Positions 8,227-15,256 of a stretch of DNA of 64,000 bases are shown one piece after another. A model generated the notes under the pieces. That model did no database searches and had not been told where the DNA came from. It was given only the letters and a program-made list of their open reading frames with translations. The stretch's first letter is position 1. Each line of letters begins with the position of its first letter. Source of the DNA: WHSM01 sp036375165 (lineage in GTDB: Bacteria; Actinomycetota; Actinomycetes; Mycobacteriales; Micromonosporaceae); NCBI GenBank assembly GCA_036375165.1, contig DASUSI010000030.1, positions 1-64,000 of the forward strand. The letters are read 5' to 3'. The position numbers and the translations under genes are program-made.

Positions 8227-9075
8227 CTACAGGCTGACCACGAAGACGTTGCTGGGCAGATTGACCACCACCCGCTCGTAGATCTCGGCCATCAGGGCAA
8301 GACCGGGCTCCACGAAGGTGCCCGGAGGCGGGTCGGCGAACCGGATCACGGAGCGCCCCGCGTCGAACAGCACGGCACCGTGTCCGAAGTCGCCGACGAT
8401 GGCCGTGCCCGGATCGACCAGTCGGGTCCTGACGATGAAGACGCCGTTTCGCTCCAGGTCGTCCATCAGGCGGCCCTGCCCCATGGACGTGTAGTAGTCG
8501 ACGGGGTTGATGATCAGACCATCGGCGGTGCCGCCCATCTGCTCCGCCTCGTTGCACGCCGCGAGGATGGTGGAGCCGAACGGACCCTGCTCGGTGATCC
8601 GCGCGATGCCCAGGGTGTTCAGCAGACCGCTTTCACCTCGGATGATCGTATGGTTCTCGGCGGTGCACAGCCTGACGATCAACCGGTAGTTGATGAACGA
8701 TTCGAAGCTGTCCGGGTCCTCCCACAGGCCCGGTGGGACCTGGACCCACGCGGTGGTGGGGAGCAGTGCCGGGATCGGCGAGCGGTGGAACCGGCTGGCC
8801 AACTCCCGCCGCACGCCCGAGCCGTCGATCCTCGGGTCGTCAGGCCGTGGCGGGCTCTCGTGCCAGTAGAACTGCTGCGGATCCCTGGACAGGTCCACCA
8901 CCTTGAGCATGTTGCGAGCCGGGTGGCGGGGCTTGCGGCGCGAGCTGGTCAACGAGTCTGTGACCGTGACGTCGTACTCCGCCTCGGCTCCGAGTCCCTT
9001 GGCGGCGAATGCCTCCACGAACCTCCGGCCCGGTGACATCTGAGTGGTCCGCTGGGTGGCGTCTGTCCGCTGCAT
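8227..9075 (-). CDS. encapsulin-like HK97-fold shell protein (family 3 type)
   Basis: 282 residues from ATG (MQRTDATQ), chosen for the GGGGAGA Shine-Dalgarno three bases upstream. The C-terminal half reads like an HK97-fold capsid or encapsulin protein. Examples are GESGLLNTLGI, DGLIINPVDYY, RTRLVDPGTAIVGDFGHGAV, LFDAGRSVIRFADPPP and ALMAEIYERVVVNLPSN, corresponding to the P-domain strands and A-domain end. There are no phage genes around it. I therefore assign it to the encapsulins of the natural-product-associated group (family 3), which build nanocompartments around enzyme cargo. The downstream oxidoreductase and racemase are the cargo candidates. Fold assignment is by eye; cargo is inference. 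Confidence 0.68.
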   Translation of the reverse strand: MQRTDATQRTTQMSPGRRFVEAFAAKGLGAEAEYDVTVTDSLTSSRRKPRHPARNMLKVVDLSRDPQQFYWHESPPRPDDPRIDGSGVRRELASRFHRSPIPALLPTTAWVQVPPGLWEDPDSFESFINYRLIVRLCTAENHTIIRGESGLLNTLGIARITEQGPFGSTILAACNEAEQMGGTADGLIINPVDYYTSMGQGRLMDDLERNGVFIVRTRLVDPGTAIVGDFGHGAVLFDAGRSVIRFADPPPGTFVEPGLALMAEIYERVVVNLPSNVFVVSL

Positions 9076-9436
9076 GGCTCTCCCCACTGGTGATGATCCG
9101 GGATGGCACGCCGGGAAGCCGCCTCAGCGTCAGAACCGCACGGCTGGCGTGACCGAGGAGTGGACCGTCGAAGATCGCGACCGGTGCCCGGCGGGAACGA
9201 TTTCCGGCGCACCGGACACTTCACCGCCGGGTTCTTCACCGCCACCGGGCACCCCGAGGTTCAGGTCGCGACACCACTGTTGGTAATCCCGCCAATACAG
9301 TATCGATTGGTGTGGTCGAAGTCGACGGCCGCGAACCGGTGCCAGCGGCAGAGCCTGGCCGGCGCCCTCCCCCGGATCCCGCCTCAACCCTCTCCCGCCA
9401 CCAGCACGGCCAGCCGATTCAGCTAATCTGCACCAC
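9076..9436. other. 361-base divergent intergenic region
   Basis: It lies between the encapsulin-like operon (leftward) and the DUF3043 gene (rightward). I see no credible gene; an in-frame GTG at 9087 would only add four residues to the shell protein. It holds the candidate leftward promoter at 9297-9325 and an inverted repeat CCAAT-N9-ATTGG at 9293-9311. The rest is G+C-rich sequence without recognised motifs. Confidence 0.6.
9297..9325 (-). promoter_or_regulatory. candidate promoter of the encapsulin-like operon
   Basis: On the minus strand TCGACT (9325-9320) and TACTGT (9302-9297) are 17 bases apart. The -10 is embedded in an inverted repeat CCAAT-N9-ATTGG (9293-9311) and an inner ATACAGTAT palindrome, which could be an operator. 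The implied leader of about 215 bases is long, so this is tentative. Confidence 0.35.
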
Positions 9437-10102
9437 GTGCCTTCGCTGTTCCGCCGCCGCTCCCAGAACGCCGGTCCCGCCGCTGGATCGACCGCTGACG
9501 AGCCAATCACCCAGGCGGGTACGAGTGCCGCCGACTCGCAGGACCGTACCGGCCCACGTGCCGGCGTGAAGCCCAGGGCGTACACGCCGGGAAAGGGCCG
9601 CGCCACACCGAAGCGGCGGGAAGCCCGCAAGCGGGTCGCGGAACCACCGCCGAAGGACCGCAAAGAGGCGTACCGAAGGATGCGGGGGCGCCAGAAGCAG
9701 GAACGTGCCGAGGCGCGGGCCGCGATGATGGCCGGGGACGACAAGCACCTGCCACCCCGGGACCGGGGACCGGAACGTGCCCTGGTACGCAACATCGTCG
9801 ATGCCCGCCGCAACATCGGCACCTGGTTCTTCGCCGGAGCCGTGGTGATCCTGATCGGCACCTGGCCGGGGGTCCCCAACCCGGTCCGGTTCGCGTTCGA
9901 CGCCATGTGGGTGGTGCTGCTGGTGTCCGTGGTGATCGACAGCGTTCTGCTGTCCCGGCTGGTGAAGCGGCTGGTGTGGGACCGCTGTCCGACGACCACA
10001 CAGCGGCCCGGGGGCCTCTACACGTACGCGATCATGCGGTCACTGACCCTGCGCCGGATGCGCATCCCGGCCCCCCAGGTGTCGATCGGCGACGCCATCT
10101 AG
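9437..10102 (+). CDS. DUF3043 membrane protein
   Basis: 221 residues starting at GTG. The N-terminal half is basic and low-complexity, with the family-typical YTPGKGRATPKRREARKR stretch and a DRKEAYRRMRGRQKQER helix. It is followed by RNIVDARRNIGTWFFAG and two membrane helices (about residues 125-145 and 152-175). This is the DUF3043 family, found across actinobacteria (Rv2206 in M. tuberculosis as I recall). Function unknown; the basic tail suggests an interaction on the cytoplasmic face. The next gene starts nine bases downstream. Confidence 0.85.
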   Translation: MPSLFRRRSQNAGPAAGSTADEPITQAGTSAADSQDRTGPRAGVKPRAYTPGKGRATPKRREARKRVAEPPPKDRKEAYRRMRGRQKQERAEARAAMMAGDDKHLPPRDRGPERALVRNIVDARRNIGTWFFAGAVVILIGTWPGVPNPVRFAFDAMWVVLLVSVVIDSVLLSRLVKRLVWDRCPTTTQRPGGLYTYAIMRSLTLRRMRIPAPQVSIGDAI

Positions 10103-10111
10103 GCGGCGTCG

Positions 10112-10852
10112 ATGCGCCAGCTCTGGCCCGGCTCGCACCTGGACGAACTGTCCGAAGCCGACGTGATGGCGGCGTATGCGCCCCCGCCCCGGGAACAGCC
10201 GTGGCTGCGGGTCAACTTCGTCACCAGCGCGGACGGCGCGGTGACCCTGGAAGGGCACTCGGAAGGGCTGTCCAGCCCCGGCGACAAACAGGTGTTCGGG
10301 CTGCTCCGGATGTTCTGCGACGTACTGCTGGTCGGCGCCGGAACACTCCGCCAGGAAGGCTACGGACCGCTGCGCCTGGATCCGGTCCGGCGACAGTGGC
10401 GGGAAACCGCGGGGCTGGATCCGTGCCCCGTCCTCGCAGTCGTCTCCAGCAGGCTCGCGCTGGACCCGGATCATCCGGCGCTGGCGCAGGCACCGGTACG
10501 CCCGATCGTCGTCACTCATCGGGGATCCCCGGTGGAGCGGCGGCGACGCCTGGCGTCGGTGGCGGACGTGGTCGTGGTGGGTGACGCCGAGGTCGACCTC
10601 GTGGCGGCGCGTGCCGCGCTGGTCGAGCGGAGCCTGCCGCAGGTGCTCTGCGAGGGCGGGCCCCGGCTGTTCGGCTCCTTGCTGGCGGCCGATCTGGTGG
10701 ACGAGCTGTGCCTGACGGTCTCCCCGCTGCTCACCGGGTCCGGCTCCGGCCGGATCATCGCCGGACCGGGGTCCCCGGCGCGCCAGCTCAGGCTGGGTAA
10801 CGTCTTTCACTCGGACGGAAACCTGCTGCTCCGGTACACCCGCGCGGCGTAA
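10112..10852 (+). CDS. RibD C-terminal/dihydrofolate reductase-type pyrimidine reductase
   Basis: 246 residues. The family shows as LRVNFVTSADGAVTLEG near residue 31, LLVGAGTLRQEGYG (NADPH-binding loop), VVTHRGSP, and LCEGGPRLFGSLLAADLVDEL, the C-terminal EGG motif of RibD reductase domains. Such enzymes reduce the ribosylamino group of a pyrimidine in riboflavin synthesis or act on other pterin or flavin-like substrates. Nine bases after DUF3043, probably co-transcribed. It is one of three RibD-C-type genes within 12 kb, so it need not be the riboflavin enzyme. Confidence 0.82.
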   Translation: MRQLWPGSHLDELSEADVMAAYAPPPREQPWLRVNFVTSADGAVTLEGHSEGLSSPGDKQVFGLLRMFCDVLLVGAGTLRQEGYGPLRLDPVRRQWRETAGLDPCPVLAVVSSRLALDPDHPALAQAPVRPIVVTHRGSPVERRRRLASVADVVVVGDAEVDLVAARAALVERSLPQVLCEGGPRLFGSLLAADLVDELCLTVSPLLTGSGSGRIIAGPGSPARQLRLGNVFHSDGNLLLRYTRAA

Positions 10853-10944
10853 CCGGACACATCCGTCGTCCCGGCTAACCTCACAGGTCGTGTACATGCC
10901 CTTTCCCACCGTGCGGTCAGCGGCTAGGTTTGCCAGGCGATGCT

Positions 10945-11056
10945 CCATTCGCACCGTGTCCCATTCGCAAAGTGTTCCATTCGCACAGTCCATGTTCCGC
11001 CCGACCAGAAACCGTCCAACCAGAACCGGTCCAATAGAGGCTGTCCAATCAGAACC
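10945..11056. repeat. two families of short iterons upstream of the GrpE-Hsp70-GTPase operon
   Basis: CCATTCGCA occurs three times at 10945, 10961 and 10977, with an exact 16-base period; the bases after it are also similar (xxGTGT). Directly after it GTCCAA occurs at 11014, 11029 and 11043, and the 14-mer GTCCAAYCAGAACC is present at 11014 and 11043, with partial copies between and before. The block sits in a 293-base gene-free region (10853-11145). Both families are on one face or alternate faces of the helix and look like multi-copy protein-binding sites. A TACAGT hexamer (11121-11126) lies just upstream of the grpE-like start. Confidence 0.65.
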
Positions 11057-11145
11057 TCCTGACGTGAAACCAGGCTCCACGGGTGGACGGTTCGTCGGCG
11101 GACCGGCTCTACTGAACAGCTACAGTCCATCGACCATCTCGGGGC

Positions 11146-11781
11146 GTGAGAGTGCAGTCCAACCGGGGCGAGACAACGGACACCGCGGCTGCTCAGATCG
11201 GCACGGCTGGCCCGGCAGGCGACAGTCTCCCCACCCCCCCGCCGGAACCGGACATCGCCGGCCGGCTGTTCGCCGAGCTTCACGCGATCCGCGCGGAACT
11301 CGGCGTCCTCGCCACCCGGGAGCAGGAACGCGCAGCCCACCGGGAAGCCGTCATCGACCGATTGCACTCGGAGAACCAGACTCTCCGGCAACGCGACCTC
11401 TACGTGATGCTGGAACCGGTCCGCGGCGCGCTGTACCGGCTCTACGACATGGCTCGGCGTGAGGCGGACCGCTGGTCGGGTCCGACCCCTCCCGCCACCG
11501 AGTACGCCGGCCCGCTCCTCGGAGCCATCGCCGAGGAACTCTCAGAAGCACTGGCACGCACCGGCGTGGCACCGTTCACGCCGCAACCCGGAGAACCGTA
11601 CGACCCGACCCGGCACCGACCCGTGGACACCGCCGACGTGGCCGACGAAGCACTGGACGGCACGGTGGTGAAAGCCCTCAGTGACGGGTTCACCCGGGGA
11701 GAAATGATCGCCCGTCGCGCCGACGTGGTGATCGGGCAGCTACGCACCGACCAGAGGACCAGACCCCGTTCGGGAGGATGA
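11146..11781 (+). CDS. GrpE-like nucleotide exchange factor
   Basis: 211 residues from GTG. A disordered N-terminus is followed by a predicted coiled coil (about residues 40-85, ELHAIRAELGVLATREQ and RLHSENQTLRQRDL). The C-terminal beta-wing fits GrpE: PFTPQPGEPYDPTRHRPV, then TVVKALSDGFTRGEMIARRADVVIGQ. It would release ADP from the Hsp70 encoded three bases downstream. It diverges from housekeeping GrpE and is the first gene of the operon, so it is probably dedicated to this Hsp70. No DnaJ gene accompanies it. Confidence 0.82.
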   Translation: MRVQSNRGETTDTAAAQIGTAGPAGDSLPTPPPEPDIAGRLFAELHAIRAELGVLATREQERAAHREAVIDRLHSENQTLRQRDLYVMLEPVRGALYRLYDMARREADRWSGPTPPATEYAGPLLGAIAEELSEALARTGVAPFTPQPGEPYDPTRHRPVDTADVADEALDGTVVKALSDGFTRGEMIARRADVVIGQLRTDQRTRPRSGG

Positions 11782-11784
11782 GCA

Positions 11785-13398
11785 GTGGCCGTCTTCGGAA
11801 TCGATCTCGGCACCACGTACTCCTGCATTTCATATGTTGACGAGAGCGGCCGGCCGACCGTGCTGCGCAATAACGAGGGAAGCGACACCACACCCTCCGC
11901 GGTGTATTTCGAGGCACCCGACGAGGTGGTGGTGGGCGCCACCGCGAAGGACACCGCCGTCCTGGAGCCGGACCTGGTGATCGAACTGATCAAGCGGGAA
12001 ATGGGCCGGCACCTCACGCTCAAGATGCACGGCCGGACGTACACCCCGGAGGAGATCTCCGGCTTCCTGCTGCGCAAGCTCGCGGCCGACGCCGAGGTGG
12101 CCGCCGGTCAGCCAGTACGCGACGTGGTGGTCACGGTACCGGCGTACTTCGGGATCGCCGAGCGGGATGCCACCCGCAAGGCCGGGCGCATCGCCGGACT
12201 GAACGTGATCGACGTGCTGTCCGAGCCGATCGCCGCCGCCATCACGTACGGCGTGCTGGCACCCGACACCGACCGCACCATTTTGGTGTACGACCTGGGC
12301 GGCGGCACCTTCGACACCACAGTGATCAGCATGCGCGACGGCGACATCCAGGTGGTGTGCACCGACGGCGACCACGAACTCGGCGGGGTCGACTGGGACG
12401 AGCGGATCGCCGAATACGTGGTCGAAGCGTTCGTCGAGCAGCATCCGGACGCCTCCCACCCGCTCGACGACCCGGCCACCGTGCAGGACATCCGGGCGCA
12501 GGTGGAGGAGGTCAAGAAACGCCTGTCCACCGCGAAGCAGCGCACCATGCGGGTAGTCCACGAAGGCCGGGTCACCACCGTGACCATCACCCGGGAACAG
12601 TTCGAGGAGATCACCAGCGATCTGCTGGACCGCACCGTCGACATCACCCGACGGGCTCTCGACGTGGCACGCAAGCGCGGGAGCGGCAGCCTCGACGAAG
12701 TGGTCCTGGTGGGCGGATCGACCAAGATGCCGGCCGTGGCCCGGCGGCTGCGCCAGGACCTGGGCCGGGAGCCGAAGTTGCACGATCCGGACCTGTCGGT
12801 GGCCAAGGGCGCCGCGCTGTACGCGTTCGAGGAGACGTACCGGCGACTGTTGCGCTCCGGCGGGGACGGCCGGGAACAGGCGGCGCGGATGGCCCGCTGG
12901 GCTGGGCTTTCGGTGAGCCAGGAGGCCGCGATCGCGAAGCGCCAGATCCGTACCGTCGCGTCGCGTGGTTTCGGAGTGCTCTGCCTGTCCACGGAGGAGG
13001 ACACCGAACACGTGGTGCACCTGATCCACGGCAACGACCCGCTCCCGGTGGACGCCACGCGGACCTTCTACACGGTCTACGACGACCAGGGGGAGGTCGG
13101 GGTCCAGGTGATGGAGCAGGCCGGCAGTGTGGAGTCCGAACTGCCCTCGGACAACCGCCTGATCGCCTCGGGACCGATCGCGGTGCCACCGGGCAAGCCC
13201 GCCGGATGGCCGATCGACGTCACGTTCCACCTCGACGCGAGTGGCCTGCTGCACGTCACCGCCGCTGAGCGGGCCGACCGGGACGGTTCGCAGCGCACCG
13301 CCGAACCTGGCCTCGACCTGGAGATCCAGGTGGGTGGGATGTCAGAGGAGGACGTCGCACGGTCCCGCAACGCCCTGTCCCGGGTAAAGGTCAACTGA
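11785..13398 (+). CDS. Hsp70-family chaperone lacking the C-terminal lid
   Basis: 537 residues. The nucleotide-binding domain is complete: GIDLGTTYSCISYVD (phosphate 1), VVTVPAYFGIAERDATRKAG, LVYDLGGGTFDTTVI (phosphate 2) and VVLVGGSTKMPAVARRL (adenosine motif). From about residue 385 the sequence departs from DnaK. The canonical acidic hydrophobic linker is missing, a short beta-rich substrate domain ends in VTFHLDASGLLHVTAAE, and there is no helical lid. It is therefore a specialised Hsp70, expected to change state with ATP and to be served by the adjacent GrpE-like protein. Start GTG with GGAGGATG Shine-Dalgarno. Confidence 0.9.
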   Translation: MAVFGIDLGTTYSCISYVDESGRPTVLRNNEGSDTTPSAVYFEAPDEVVVGATAKDTAVLEPDLVIELIKREMGRHLTLKMHGRTYTPEEISGFLLRKLAADAEVAAGQPVRDVVVTVPAYFGIAERDATRKAGRIAGLNVIDVLSEPIAAAITYGVLAPDTDRTILVYDLGGGTFDTTVISMRDGDIQVVCTDGDHELGGVDWDERIAEYVVEAFVEQHPDASHPLDDPATVQDIRAQVEEVKKRLSTAKQRTMRVVHEGRVTTVTITREQFEEITSDLLDRTVDITRRALDVARKRGSGSLDEVVLVGGSTKMPAVARRLRQDLGREPKLHDPDLSVAKGAALYAFEETYRRLLRSGGDGREQAARMARWAGLSVSQEAAIAKRQIRTVASRGFGVLCLSTEEDTEHVVHLIHGNDPLPVDATRTFYTVYDDQGEVGVQVMEQAGSVESELPSDNRLIASGPIAVPPGKPAGWPIDVTFHLDASGLLHVTAAERADRDGSQRTAEPGLDLEIQVGGMSEEDVARSRNALSRVKVN

Positions 13399-13424
13399 TC
13401 CGCCACTCCGATGGGCCACAACCG

Positions 13425-15254
13425 ATGCGCTCAGACCCGATGGACTTCGACGAGGAGCAGTACACCCGCGACGTGCTGGAGCCGGCACGGCTCGCGGACA
13501 GCCAGCCTCCGGCGGACCTGACCGTCCGCTACGGACTGTCGATGCCGCTGTCCGCCCCGCGGATCGCCGCGACGCTGCCGCGGGTACTGGGCTGTTGGCG
13601 GCGGGCCCGACGCGAGTTGAAGTACCGCCGGCTGGTGGCCCGACTGGAGGCCGACCACGCCCGGCTGGCACGCGCCTTCGACCGGGCCGCAGCCGGTGAC
13701 CTGGGCCCGCTTCGCGCCGCTATCGAGCAGGCCGAGTCCGGGAACCGGGACCGGACCGAGCGGCTGCGCTCGGAGATCGTCGACCTGGCGGTACCGGTGG
13801 GCCGGATCACCCCGGAACTGGTCGCCGAGCTCACCGCGGGTCACGGCGTGCCATCCGGAGCGGTCGCGAGGCTGCTGGCCGGGTCCGGGGTTGACGTCGT
13901 GGTGCCGGATCCGCTGCCCCGGCAGCCACCGGTCACCGGGTACCCGCGGTACCGGATCGCGCTGCGCACCCTGGGGTGCCGGCACACCGCCGACTTCCTG
14001 CTCGACGGCCGGGACGACGCCCTCGCCCAGGGCGCGGTGACCCTGTGGCACGGCGTTGCGGTGGCCGGGCGACCAGACCGGCAGGTGACTCCCGAGACGG
14101 TGGCGGCCGTGGACCGGGCCTGGGCGGCCCGGCCGCACGACGGCAGCCGGACACTCGCCAGCACAGTGCTGGTCGCCCTCAAGGCTCTCGCCGACTCCCG
14201 GGGAGCGGACGGGATCGCCGAACTGGCCCGCTACGAGATCGCCGAGGAGTTGCGGGTCCGGCACCGCCAAGGCGCCTCCGCCCGAGCCCTCGTGGACTTC
14301 GCGTCGAGCACCCTGGGGCTGGCCGGGGACGACGCCCGGCGGATGGCGTTCGCCGTGCGGTCGGAACCGCGCGGGGACTCCGACCGCGACCCGACGCCGG
14401 CCGCGACACCAGCCACCCCGGCCGTCCAGCCGACCCCGTCGCCCGATCCGGCCACCGCCACATCACCAGCTCCCGCGGGTCCGGACCCCGCAACCCCACC
14501 CGGCCACGATGCGCCGGCCGTCGGCTCGGCCGCCACCCGCCGCGGTCCGATCTCGAAGACCCCGCCCCGTACCGGACGCTCGGCGCCCGCAACCGGGCGG
14601 GAATCGCTCCCGGCGACCATCCCGGCGGCACTGCCCACGCCGGGCCACCCGGCCGCGGACCGGCTCGGCGACGAGGTGGTGGTCCGCTGGCAGTGGCCAC
14701 CGGAGCTGACCGAGGTACGGCTGCGCTGGCGGGCCCGGCACGGCGGCGACCCGCGATGGCGGGAGAAGACCATCTCCCGAGGCGGGTACCGCTCACAGGG
14801 CGGGGCGTGGCTTCCGTTCGACGACGGGTCTGACAGCGGATGCCGAAACCGGCCGCTGGAGATCCAGCTGATTCCCGTCACACCGGCGCACCCGGTCCGA
14901 GCCCCGGTCACCGTCCAGGTGCCCGGGCGCGTACAGGCCTGGTACGAGGTGGCCCGGACCGGGCCGCCGTGGCGTCGGCGACTGACCGTGGCGGTGCGCA
15001 CCGGACAACCGGCTCAGCTGCGCACGCTGTTGGTGGTGCTGCGGCGGGGCAGTGTGATGCCGCTACACGCGACCGACGGTGAGGTACTGCGGCAACTCGA
15101 CGACGTTCGGCTGTCCCCGGACAGTCCACTACGACTGCGGCTGCCGGCCCCCCGAGGCCCGTACTGGTTACGCTGCTTCGCCTCGGCGGACGAGTCCACC
15201 GACGAGGTGGTCGAGCTGCGGGATCCGCCGGTCGTCCAGTTGCGGGGGCGGTAG
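13425..15254 (+). CDS. uncharacterised protein of the Hsp70-GTPase operon
   Basis: 609 residues; family not recognised. Residues 1-110 are Arg/Leu-rich helices (WRRARRELKYRRLVARLEAD). About 110-325 is a second helical region with DFLLDGRDDALAQGAV and an alpha-solenoid look. About 325-410 is a Pro/Thr/Ala-rich linker, and 415-609 is beta-rich, opening with DEVVVRWQWPPELTEVRLRW, like a fibronectin-III-type sandwich. No catalytic motif is obvious. It lies 26 bases after Hsp70 and two before the GTPase gene, so it may be the client or adaptor that links chaperone and GTPases. Another in-frame start is at 13440. Confidence 0.72.
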   Translation: MRSDPMDFDEEQYTRDVLEPARLADSQPPADLTVRYGLSMPLSAPRIAATLPRVLGCWRRARRELKYRRLVARLEADHARLARAFDRAAAGDLGPLRAAIEQAESGNRDRTERLRSEIVDLAVPVGRITPELVAELTAGHGVPSGAVARLLAGSGVDVVVPDPLPRQPPVTGYPRYRIALRTLGCRHTADFLLDGRDDALAQGAVTLWHGVAVAGRPDRQVTPETVAAVDRAWAARPHDGSRTLASTVLVALKALADSRGADGIAELARYEIAEELRVRHRQGASARALVDFASSTLGLAGDDARRMAFAVRSEPRGDSDRDPTPAATPATPAVQPTPSPDPATATSPAPAGPDPATPPGHDAPAVGSAATRRGPISKTPPRTGRSAPATGRESLPATIPAALPTPGHPAADRLGDEVVVRWQWPPELTEVRLRWRARHGGDPRWREKTISRGGYRSQGGAWLPFDDGSDSGCRNRPLEIQLIPVTPAHPVRAPVTVQVPGRVQAWYEVARTGPPWRRRLTVAVRTGQPAQLRTLLVVLRRGSVMPLHATDGEVLRQLDDVRLSPDSPLRLRLPAPRGPYWLRCFASADESTDEVVELRDPPVVQLRGR

Positions 15255-15256
15255 CG

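Noticed and set aside
8227..9075. HK97-fold protein as a prophage capsid
   Set aside because: No portal, terminase, protease, tail or integrase genes lie nearby, and the gene is in an operon with metabolic enzymes.
8949..9245. Minus-strand 98-codon frame upstream of the encapsulin-like gene
   Set aside because: It overlaps the shell gene out of frame, has Arg/Ser/Pro composition typical of shadow frames, and no family resemblance.
10945..11056. CRISPR array
   Set aside because: Repeat units are 9-14 bases with 1-16 base spacers, far shorter than CRISPR repeats, and there are no cas genes.
10890..11462. 190-codon plus-strand frame across the iteron region
   Set aside because: Its translation is low-complexity Arg/Ser/Pro sequence that simply reflects the DNA repeats and overlaps the GrpE-like gene in another frame.
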